A DNA stretch of 64,000 nucleotides from Reticulitermes lucifugus (lineage: Eukaryota > Arthropoda > Insecta > Blattodea > Rhinotermitidae). A program made the position numbers and the translations under genes. Location: positions 40,798 through 104,797 of the forward strand of contig JAKCWW010000561.1 of the NCBI GenBank assembly GCA_026260175.1, given 5' to 3'. Shown piece after piece: positions 34,101 to 46,100 of this stretch. How positions within the stretch are numbered: position 1 is the first letter of the stretch; each line of letters opens with the position of its first letter. The notes under the pieces are model-generated. The model made no database searches. It was not told the origin of the DNA and was given only the letters and a program-made list of their open reading frames with translations.

Positions 34101-37100
34101 CAGTTCTCACTTTTTGTGACTTCTTGATTTTCTCAAAATGCAAGATTGTTCTCAAAGGTAATTCTTTTGTGTCTGTGGAAGAAATTCAACAGAACATGAC
34201 AGCGGTTTCACATTCATGCCAAAAGAGGACTGGCGTATGTGCTTCCAGCAATTGCAGGACTGCTGTAGCAAGTGTGTATGTGTGGAATGGCAGGATGAAT
34301 AGGTTAGGTTGTATACATATCTTTTTTACTACAAATTATGTCTGATGTCTGGGAAATTTATAATTATGCTTTAAGATGAAGAAACTTCTGCAATTTGTGG
34401 CATTAATCTTTTGGCCTGGATAATGGACACAAGCTGTGTTGTATGTAAGTAGGAACTGAATTTGAATATAATTTCGATGGATGTCAATCTTCAAAGGGTT
34501 AATAATGCTGTCGGCCTGAAAACTGCTCAGAAATATTAGAGTATACTTAACAAAAGCAGTATCGATGAAAAGTTGTGAGATTATACTACAGGCACAGTAT
34601 AAATCCCGTAAGGAAAGAGAATGCCAAATTAACCCTTCAGTGCTGGCTTTTGTGCACCATATAGTCATGAACACATTTATGGGTACTATAAATTTAAAAC
34701 CCTCTGTCATGGGCTGTAGTTGGAATTTAAACATCAGTGTTATTGAAGGGTTATTTTGCGCTAAATACCTGAAATATGTATGGAGTTTACTGTTACATAG
34801 AATGTACAAGAGAGAGAGGGAGAGGTTAGTTCCTTACTACACTTTAATTTCATGCCCACATTTATTGTTGGCAATATTTCAATTGCAAATTATCAACAGC
34901 ATTGTCTCTGCTACATGTGACAGCTTTGTTCCTTTGTGCCACCATTTGCAGTAATCTCAGGAACTGTGAATGTTACATACACACACTGCTGTACTGTGGG
35001 AACTAGCATCCTAAAAAAAAAACAACAAATGCTACGGTGATATTATACTAATCATATGAAATATTATCAGTGTTTCAGTTTTATTTTAATAATATATATA
35101 TTCTGTAATATTTGAGAGATCTGCCAAATCATAACATTTTACCTTGATTTTGAGGATTTGTACAGAATGCCTGATCATGATCGACATCAATCAAAACATG
35201 TAGTGTTGAAATAAAAAAAATAAAAAAGTTGTTGTGTTGGACGGAACAGTGTATATTTGTATGATCGATTGAACACAGTGGGATGGATACCATTAAATTC
35301 ATGAAAGGTTTGCTTATACATTTCCATTGTTTGTAATGGAATGCAATTGCATGCACCATTCTGAAAACTGACACCTGGATGCATCCAAGAGGAAGATTGT
35401 TCCCTCTTGCAGATTTAATCTTTCAGTCTGAACAAGAAACACGTGATTTCTGATGGCTGGTGGATGATTTAAACTTAATATGCTGTTGAGGAATAAAGTG
35501 TTAGGCAGAATGTAAGTTGTACCTATGACTTAATTATGGTATGTCGTCAGATGTTACTGAATAATTTGTATGTGTGCATTCTATTATCAATTTTTTAGTA
35601 GAAAGTAAAATTGTGTTAGGAGAAATGAGAAGTGTAGAACTTTTAGTCTGAAAACAGAAGGGAGAAGACACTTAGGACTCCTGGTTATAGACAGGGTGAC
35701 AATATTGAAACTGACACTGAAGAAATAGGACAGGGGGTATGGACTGGATTTATTTGGCACAGGATAAGGACCACTGGTGTACTGTTTTGAACATGTTAAT
35801 GAAACTTCTTGTTTCTAAAGGTGGAGAATTTTTTGACCTGCTTATTGACTATTAGTTCCTCGTGCTTCATGATTGTGAGAGTAAAAGGATGTGAAGTACT
35901 CAGTAATGTGGGCAGGATATCATCATGTTAGTATTGCACTTTACAGTGGTATCTTGTGTGTGTGTATTAAGTTTCGAGTAGCTCGTGTGGTGCTGTATGA
36001 TATTTTCTGCACTCTTGTTCATTGCGTTCCTAAGCTTCCAATGTATGTACAGAGCATTACGTTAGATTATCTTGCCTTTCATGTTATTGAAGGTGTGTTG
36101 GCTTATTTTAATCGGTCACCTCAAGACACAGAATCACCTTAGCACTACTTCTGTATACCTTGCAGAACTTCACTGCATGAGATATGTTCAATAAATACCA
36201 ACTATTGCACATAAACTTTTTTCACAATAGTTTATTGTTAAAATTCCCCTATACATATTTCGGTGGTTTAAACCACCATCTTCAGGGGGTCATAGAGATT
36301 ATTATGCATAGACCTTACAGTTATTACATACATGGTTATATTCATATATGTAGAATATGAGTGGTCTGATATTGTCCACTTGGTACAGTATGTAAAATAA
36401 AATACAATAAAATTGATTAAAAAGTTGCTAAAATGATTACATAATTTGTAGTCAGCAAGAAAATTAGTGTTGACTACAAATTATGTCATCATTTTAGCAA
36501 CTTTTTAATCAATTTTATAGTATTTTATTTTACATACTGTACCAAGTGGANNNNNNNNNNNNNNNNNNNNNNNNNNNNNNNNNNNNNNNNNNNNNNNNNN
36601 NNNNNNNNNNNNNNNNNNNNNNNNNNNNNNNNNNNNNNNNNNNNNNNNNNNNNNNNNNNNNNNNNNNNNNNNNNNNNNNNNNNNNNNNNNNNNNNNNNNN
36701 NNAGTTGGTGTTTATTGAACATATCTCATTTGAAAATGCACGGTAAATACAACGTTAAGTTCACTGCATGACTTTAAAAGCTTTTGTTACCATGAAGGTG
36801 AAAATTGTTGAGTCATCACATTGACATGCTAATATGAGAACTAATTCATGAACTTAGCACCACACATACTGAATTCATTGCTACTATCATTGAGTGTATA
36901 CATGATAAGGGAGTGATGTGACAGTTTCACGGTGCTATGTAAATGAAAAGTTTTCTTCCATCAAAACTAAAAAAGTGTAAAAGTGGTAATTTTATTTGAA
37001 TTGTGATGTGACTTCCTAAATATAAATGTTTTGCAATGTCATGGATTTTTAATGCTGTGACTCAGAATGTGCAGTACATGTTATGTATGTACATTATTCT

Positions 37101-40100
37101 TACAGAAATTTCAAAATCTGCGATTGTTTGCAAGTCAGTTCTTAGTCTATTTGTATTCATATATACTCCTTCATCTGTACAATAATATGACTGAATTTGT
37201 TACATTAGGCTAAGTTTTGTGTATAAACTGTTGTGTGTTGTGCGTATGCTATAGTTTTATACTGTGCTGACATGTCTAGGCTCAAAAGTGGTAAGCAGTG
37301 AAAAAAGTGACAGTTTATTCTTGAACACTTAGTCAGGTGTTGTGAGTATGATTTGGTTGGGCCCTTAGTCCCTGTCAGCTTGCTTCACAGTGGCTGTTTT
37401 CACCATTAACAGCTGCACCACCACCACCAGTTTGTATTTGCAGTTTGAGTAACTGCTTATCTGACCTCAAATACAATGAAAAATGTGGAAGTAAAATTGA
37501 ATTATAATTTTATTACTTGGTATTTGAATGTCTCACCAAATTTTTCAAATATAGCAGGTGTTATTTTTAAAACAGTTTGAAATGTGAAACACTAGACAAT
37601 TATTATATACCTCTATCTTAAGTACAGAAATTTGTTTACTCATATTGGATTATTTGTGCCACATTTATGCAAATCCTGGTGATGTCATCTCCCCAGAAAG
37701 GCCAGTTCATGGCAGTGGATTGTTTAATGACATTAATGAACCTAGAAACACACAGAATATAATGACGGGGCTTTTATTACACAGATGGAATCATGCATTT
37801 GTGTGCAGATTTATGCTATGGTACTGTTAGTATTTATCACCACACATAGAAGCTAAGGTTACCTTCATCATCTTCACTGCCTCAATATTACCATGCTAGT
37901 TGTTGGTTGGGAACTGTGTGTTTATCTACCAAAAAAAATAGATGTGTTATATTAATATACATGCATTTTTAATTGAAACTTATCATATACAGTGACTAGG
38001 CTTTGTACCAAAATATTTTGGGGTGTTTATTTCTGTATGTATCCTAATTAATACATTTCCAGTATGTTTCTATAAGTGTATAGGCAGGAGGGTAGGGAAG
38101 TTGTAGGAAAAGTGGAATTGGGAGTGTTGAGTGTCCTACTGTCTGATAGAGACCACTGTGGGACATGCCATATATAGGCAGCCAGCAGTGGTTATAACAT
38201 ATTCAGATTGAAATGAAAGTTTCTTTTTAATGTTGTAGTTTAAAATATATCTCCTTGAAAGTTATGTCCGTGAATTTCAAATTGTATTAATTTTAATATT
38301 TTTAACTTCTGAAATCTCTAACTTAAGCACTTTCCATTTTGCTTGATGCTGTATTCTCAGAAGACATCATAAAAGAATATACCTTGCAAGTGTAGTTTCC
38401 ATCTAGTTTTGTGTGTCAGGGTGGATGAATTGTATGTATATTATGAAAATTATTTTTCAGGATTAAAACTACATTATGTACAAATTCTTAAAGTAATAAA
38501 ATCACCATGCATAGCAAATTCTTAAAATTCGATTTTAAGAATTTGTTGTATTTGATGGTTTTATTATTTATCTGTATATTTGGCAGTTATGCTTGCAGTG
38601 TCATGAAATACAAGTTTAAAACTGTTTTTTCACACTGCATATTTTCTTCTAATGTAGTAGAATCAGGAGTACTAGTCAGTACCATATCGGTCTGGTGCAG
38701 TCACTATATTATTAACTGATAGAACCAAAATACCCATCATTTCTTGATGCAGAAAATATGCAAGTTTCATTAACTTCAAGTTCATTTACTTATGGTCATT
38801 TCTTTGGAACTATTTGGCGTTTGATTTATTTGAGGGGGGTGGGCAGTAAAATTAAAAGGGCCTTGCCCTTTCTAACGTAGTAAAATGTAAGACCTCATTT
38901 AAATTTTAGATATGAAAACAACGGGACTGACGTCACCACACACTTATGTTTTAATGGAACCGATTTTGTTGAGTTGGGATGACTAAGTCATTTGTGATAG
39001 TTGTGAGATATGTGTCAACCTTGTATGTTTGCAGAAGACAGAACCACTTCTGGCCAACTCATTGTGTATCTTAATCATGATTCAACCAATTTTAGATACT
39101 GATTTTCCTTCCTTCATGCATGATTCTGCATTCTGGACAGTGTGTAGTAAGTGAAATGATTTGCATTTTGGTCTCATTTTATTGAATGACCTTGTTTTCT
39201 TTTTGTAGACTGAGCATTTCATGTCGTGTGAGCTTCTCTGATAAGATAAGGTTTTGTTGTTGAATATGTTAAAGTTAAAGTGTAGTCTGCAATAGATAAC
39301 AAGAATATCAGTGTTGGTCTAAAGCAAGAAAGTGTGTTTTTCCTTCCATGGGAATGGGTATATATCGTGAAGGACCACCGAATGCAAAGATGTAGGCGAA
39401 TGGTGGATAGTGCTTTGGATCAAATGAACTCCTGATAAATCTGTTTATGAAGCTGACAGTTGTTTTGTAGGGTCAAATAAGGATTGTATGACAAATTGTA
39501 CAGATTTTAGATGAAGCATCAAATTGTGACAGAAATACGTTATTTTCATAACCAAATGGATTTGCCAAGACTGAGATCTTGACATCAGTGTTGCCCCTGT
39601 TCTCCAGTGTCAGTGTCCTTGGATACAATTATCTAGTAAGAATGTTATGATGAAGTGGCCTCAGTTCAGGATCCTGCCTTCTTCCTGTGCTACTGTCACT
39701 TATTTTGAAGCTGAATATTTGTACAGGAAATTAAGTACCTTGTTTACCATATTGAATGTTTTGAAAATTGTGTTGAATATTATCTGTCTTGTTCCCAAAT
39801 TAATTTTCCAGATAAGTAATTGTGTAGTCTAAATATGTTTTTAAAAATGTAAGATTACCAGACATATAAATTCTTTTGAAAGGATAACTAGCATCAGGGA
39901 TGCTGTTGAGAATTATTTGTTCATGTTTGAATTAAATTTGCAGCTTGGAATGTGGGTAATGTACTTGCTTATGTCAATCAAATTTTCCCATAAAGGGATT
40001 GTTGGATGTTTCCCATTTTTGCATGAACACTTACCTGTTCAAGACATTCAGAAATTGGTAATAAGACTCTTTCTTGTGAAGGTATTATAGATGGCGTAGG

Positions 40101-43100
40101 AAGTCCATATGAACGTAGGGACCAGTGCAGCAGAGTTCACATACAGATTTGTGTGATAATTATTTGTTTATATTAGGAGATATCATGGGAGAATTTTATT
40201 GTAAAGGTAGGATTTACCACATTATTCCCTGTTGCACTCATTTCATTGTGCTGACAACACTAGTACAGCATAGTAGTGATTTTGTACGAAGTGTCGTGAG
40301 TTCCTTTCAAAAAAAAGACACCTTATTTAAAATGTGAAATTTGCACTAGCCATTGTTCTGTAGATACAGTAAAACCCCGATTTAATGTTCCCGCATTTAG
40401 TGAAATCCCGGATTTAGTGATGAATTTTTCATGTCCCTATAATAGCTCCATATAAACAAATAAACCTCCATTTAATGAAAACCTCGATTTAGTGAAATAT
40501 ATTCTAATCCCCCAGCAGTTCATTAAATAGGGGTTTTACTGTAAGTTCTTAATAGATTTCCTGCAGGTACATCTTAAGGTTATAGAAATGTGGCAAAAAA
40601 AGTACAGCACTGTCTCCTTTCAATATCAAAAGAATGTATAGATGCTGCATATCAGGTACCAGCAGGTAATATTTATTTACAGAAGCAGTCTTGTAGTAAA
40701 TATGGAATGGCTTGGGTTCTGTTTGCTGTCAGTAGATTAGAGTGGCTTTTGTTGTACAGGAGAATGAACACTATGGTTGCAGGCATGATATATTGTTACC
40801 AAGAGCTGCACACTTGCTTAGTGTGTTTAGGATCAACTACAAAGACCAGTGGCCCTACCACAGCTAACATTAATACCTTCTCTAACAATTTGTCGTTACT
40901 TATAATTTCTGTAGGTGTTCTCTGGTAGATTCCTTTGTCATCATTCATATTGTATTATATGAGACATCAGTATGATGTAACAATTTCACTTCCTCCTCTG
41001 CGTTATGGAGGCTTGGGATGAAGTTGGACCTTGTGGCTGTTGTACCTCCAGGCAAACACTAGGATAGTACTGTCATCCTTTTCCAGTTGTGTCAAAACAG
41101 GAGGCAACCTGCCAGCACAGAATACAGGATACACATTGTTAAGATAATAAATCATGGCCATGATGTTATGTCATACCCACTGCTGCTCTGTATGTGAACC
41201 TAATAGAAGTTTTCAAGCACTTTATTTAATCCCTGTGTTGCAAAATAAATAAGGCTAATCATAGAATGTTGTCGTTATGTGTACTCATTAATACACTTTG
41301 GTTCACGATCAGGTATTGTTTGTTCCTAAATCATTGCATAAGTTCCCTCCNCCCCCCCTTGTATAATGTAATGGTAAATGTTCACCTTTCAGTGTTTTTC
41401 CATTACTCTTATTAAAGTAAAGGCCAACTCACAAGATGTGATTGATAAGTCAAATTTTTAAAGCGGTGCTCCATTTACAAAGTTATTTTATGAAGTAACG
41501 TCATGTGGTCTACACACACACACACACACACACTTGTGCATGTATGCAGTGGTTTGGCTCCTGGAAGACAGGAATTTGGGAGGAAATGTCTTTACAGTTT
41601 GTGACGTAAACTTCTTGGCCAATGATTCTTTGAGTTTTGAGTCCATAACCTTGTGTACTGTACTTTGAATCTTCATATTTAGAAACTGAGTGGCTGTAAC
41701 CATTATCAGTCATATACAATGAAACCTCATTGTTGTTCTGCGCATCTTGAATCCAGACAGTGCGTAACTTGGTCATCGTTACCCAAAGACGTTTTAATTG
41801 TATGTGTGTATAACAAAAGTATAATGAATAATAATTGATGGCATAAAATTGTGGATAAATTAAAGGTTACTAAGAAAATGGAGGCTTGAATGTCACTTTC
41901 TGAGCTTCTGAAAGAATTCAAGTATTACAAGACAGACTGTGTCTGACATACGCGGAATGAAGAAAAGCCCGTGCTCACTAATTGGGACTACAGCCAAATT
42001 TGGACTGCCCACCCCTATATAATCTTGACTTTTGGGGTACTGTAACACCAGAGCATTGTAATGCTTTGACTACTTTTCCCAGAGTTGGAAATCTAGCATG
42101 TTAACTCCTTGCACTTTATATATTCCATATAAAAATTTAAAATTAGAAGTTTTGTCATATGGGGGGTTAATGAGCAATATGTTGAGCTAGTCTGCTGTAA
42201 TTGAATCTTGTAATGTACATATGCAAGAAGAAGGATGGTATGCAGTAATTCAAGTTGGAGATTTGTCTCTGTGTGCTTACTTTGTACTGCACTTTTTAAA
42301 CAATTATAAATGTTGTTTGTAACTATGAATTAATATTGTTATACTTGTGCTCCTATAATAGAGCATTTTATAAGATGAGTTCAGTACATCATTGCCTCCT
42401 TACTCTGAATGTAGTTGGTGTTTTACATTGCCAAAACTAGGTTAAGTGAACTGGAAATTTTAAAGTTATAATTTATTCTATTCCTTTGTGAAACAAGGTT
42501 TATGTGACAGTGGATTTATATCACTAGAATACATTTACATGTTACAGCATGCTTTTGTCACAAGAAATGAACAGTACATTGGTTGCAGGCATGTACACCA
42601 TGCGGCTGCTGGACAGCAACAATTCAAACAATGCCAGCAGTGTTGGAAGCATGGCAACAGCCCTCCAACCAGCGGAGGAACGCATGGATGCATCAAGTGA
42701 TAGTGCAGTAAGCTCAATGGGCTCAGAGCGTGTACCCTCACTGTCCGATGGGGAATGGATGGAGACTGGCTCAGATTCTGGCCACACAACGGGGGATCAC
42801 TATGCAATGGATTACCATGCCAGGTGTGGGCCTGAACAGATAAATATAAACAGAATATGACAGTATATAAAATGTATGTTATTTGCAGAATGGTTGTATG
42901 TTAACACTGAAACACACTGTCACAGACGTCCGTTACAATTCCAGACACGGTGCCATAGTTTCAATATTTTATTTAGAATTTGTCATTGAAAACCTACCAT
43001 CATGATGTATCACAGATGTGGAAACGTAAACAGTAACCATCTGAACATTAAATTTCATTGCCTGTGTGCTGTGCCGTATAATTAAAAGTCAGAATTTGTC

Positions 43101-46100
43101 ACTGTTGTAGAAATTTGTCAGGTGTTTTGCATTGAAGGCACATTCAAACTCTGTAGATTTATCCAAGCGTTAAGAGAATTCAGGTACGTTGAACTGAATT
43201 TTACATTTTTCTTTATTTCTGTAACATCATTATTGTTTGTTTCTGTAATAGCAAATACAGGCCATATGACTACAGCTACTCAAGTCGCCAACACACAAGT
43301 GCTGGAGTGGGCTCATCGGATGCTTCACACCGGATGCCTCCCATGGCCCAGAAGAAACACCACATGTTTGGCAAGCGTTGCTTCCAAGAACAAAGCTCAG
43401 GTAAAGCTTGTATCTTGATATGTTTGGTTACAAAATTCAGTTGACATTCTGACAGAATGTTTGCTTGTACTGCTTGCATTAAAAATATTATGATTTAATG
43501 TCATAGGAACCATATTTACAGAGCAATCATAAATTCCGTCCACTTGGTCAAGAACGTAATTTGCATTTTCTGTACAAAGAGGCTGTTATTTAAGCACCTT
43601 TGCAATCTTCTGTGTGAAAATAAAGCAGTATTAGATTTGTTTTGAAGTGGTCTTCTGATGTTAAATTTAAGGAGTACAATATATTGCTTATAGGCCTAGC
43701 CACCATGGAATTAGACACATAGAAACTGCGAAATATATGCTTTGTGACATTGGAATGCCTATGTATCTAGTAATGAATTAGAGAAAACTGCAAAGTCCCA
43801 ATTTCCTATGAAAGTATGTGATATTTTTCAGAATTCTGAAATTCAGTTTTTAAAACTTAAAATTATGAAAACATTCTAAAGTCTGTAACATGTTATACAA
43901 CTGTTATGTAATATTACATGATTCTTTATTTTTTTTGTGTATGGTGAATCATATAAATTATTACAAATTGAGGTGGACAGTCAGAATGTAACCATCATTT
44001 AGCAAAACAAGTTTATCATAGTTTAAATTGAAAGTACTTTTATGGAACAACTTTGACACGTAATTATCTCGGTTGTAATATTCTGTGTGAAAGAAAGAAG
44101 TGATAGTGTTGTCCACATTTTACCAGGACAGAGATCAAGCGCAGAAGTCAACTAAAATGACTTCACTTGTTTAGGGCTTGAAGCTTTTATGGTGAATAAA
44201 TGCACTAAAATGCTCACAGGCAAGCAGGTCTGACAAAGTTGTATTAAAAACCAACATTTTGGAGACTGCTGTATCTCCATCATCATGGCCAACTCTGAGA
44301 GAGTTGCGTAGGTACTTGTGTAGACAAGAAACTCAGTAAGCATGATGTCAGTGTTAGTTTTTGAGGGGAATAAGTAGCTTTGTGCTTCATCTGCCTTCAC
44401 ACCACGTGACAGTGGAGTGGGCCACAACTTATGCAGGCAAGAAAGAAGAAATTGTAGGCTAACAGAAAAAAAAAAGACTTGTAGAAACCGCTGCTGTGTG
44501 TTCAAAATCTAAAATGTGCGAAAACTGCTGCTATGTGTTCGAGACCTGAAACGAACAAATCCTATACTTCGTACACGAGAAACGAAAAGTGGTGAAATGT
44601 AACCACGGCATAATCTTGTTACCTTTTCTCTTCCAGAAGACTTGGACCTTAACTTCTATGTTTTAACAGGTCGCAATCGCTGATTAATGATCCATTGTCA
44701 CTATACTGTCACACAGCCTCCTATTTAACTGTGGTTCTGTAGCATACAGAAGAGGTTACAGTTCTCGTTAATACTGTTAGATTAGTAAATAAGGGAAATC
44801 TCTCATATAATTCTGTTCTGTTACAATGTAAAACTGTAACATATTTCACATGACGTTTTTCCAGAATATATGTCCTATGTCCTGTGAAGGTCAAGTATAA
44901 GGAAACACGCAACATACATTTTGATGTTACTGTAAAATGTTTTACAAATTCCTACAACCTTACTATGCTGTGGTGAATATTTGAAGTGTAGTGTGACCTG
45001 AAATGATTTTCCATCAGGAGGTTCATCATTGGGTAGCCACGGAACCACGCCTGGTCTTCCCGCAACCCCCATCAAGTATGAGTATGGAGAGCCTGGTACA
45101 GGAGCTGTTGCTCCAGGAAATGCATTCACCGGAGCTGTTGAAGGAGCAGTGGGGCCGAAACCACCTGAGATGAAGTACAGTTGTAGTTTGGAATTTGCTC
45201 GACACCACTCAGGTACAGTACGGCAGTAAGATGTACATGCAGATCAGGTTACATTCTGAACGTATATTAAGATGGATGTTCCAGGTACAGGAACCTAAGT
45301 TGTTAAATTTTAAAAGCTGGTTTACTAGAAATTGTATTAAACTTCTCCACCTCAGTATTTGTGCCATTGCAGGCAAGGAACAGTTTGTTAAAATGTTTAA
45401 AGACACTTAAAAGATTAAAGTATTATTTATTTCAGTCATTCTGTCTGATGTCATAATTAAGTTCTCCAATTAGGTGTGTCTTTGGGACTTGATTTGTAGT
45501 TTGTATTACCCTGAATTAAAATACAGCATTTTGCTCTTGCAAACACGTGTTGCAGGACTTGCTTTAGAGTGCCATTAATTTTTTGCATACTTGCTTAAAT
45601 AATAGTAATAATTTATTGCCTTAACCAACTGCCTTTTTACTGAAACTTTGCAGAAGACAGTAAACAAGAAGTTTAATGAGCATATAAAATCATAACATTA
45701 AATATAGCATTTTTGAGAGACAGAATATCATAAGTATAGGTACAACAATGCATGTACATGCAGGTGTAAGTGTGTGCAAGTGTAATAGGTCTGTATTAAA
45801 AAAAAAAACTTGTGTTGGGTGCACTGTCGAAAGTTTTAGTGTTTAAGTTTTAAATGTGTATATTTTTAATAGATTTTTAACTTCAGTTTAACATTCGTAC
45901 TGTGTAACATATTTTAAACTATTACCCCACATTGCACAGGCCCAGTAAATTACCAACAAACTGCATTATAGGTGTAATCCAAAGGAACAAATATCAAATA
46001 ATCTTACTAGCAGTGCATAATGTGAATAATGTGAAATGTACGTAAGTTAAAGCAGAATGTGAAGGAACTCTCACACTGAGGATGTCACACTTATGTGTTG

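Larger units (their letters stand above)
30913..42588 (+). other. cnc intron 3, the largest
   Basis: At 11.7 kb this is the longest intron. It contains a hAT-like element (31998-32457), a broken mariner (about 33390-34300) split by a palindrome, a LINE tail (about 35690-35870), the gapped palindromic element at 36181-36759, a near-perfect hairpin (38491-38569), a pogo-type MITE (40367-40541) and a CA microsatellite (41513-41534). The remaining sequence is AT-rich with no exon I can support. Confidence 0.85.

Noticed and set aside
34336-34809. 157-codon frame on the - strand
   Set aside because: Longest frame in intron 3, but AT-rich in composition, without recognisable motifs or splice support, and antisense to an intron.
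36525-36746. Frames running through the second N run
   Set aside because: Gap artefacts within a palindrome.
40590-40928. 112-codon frame on the + strand
   Set aside because: Lies in cnc intron 3. It has no domain and no partner exon, and is probably a chance frame.
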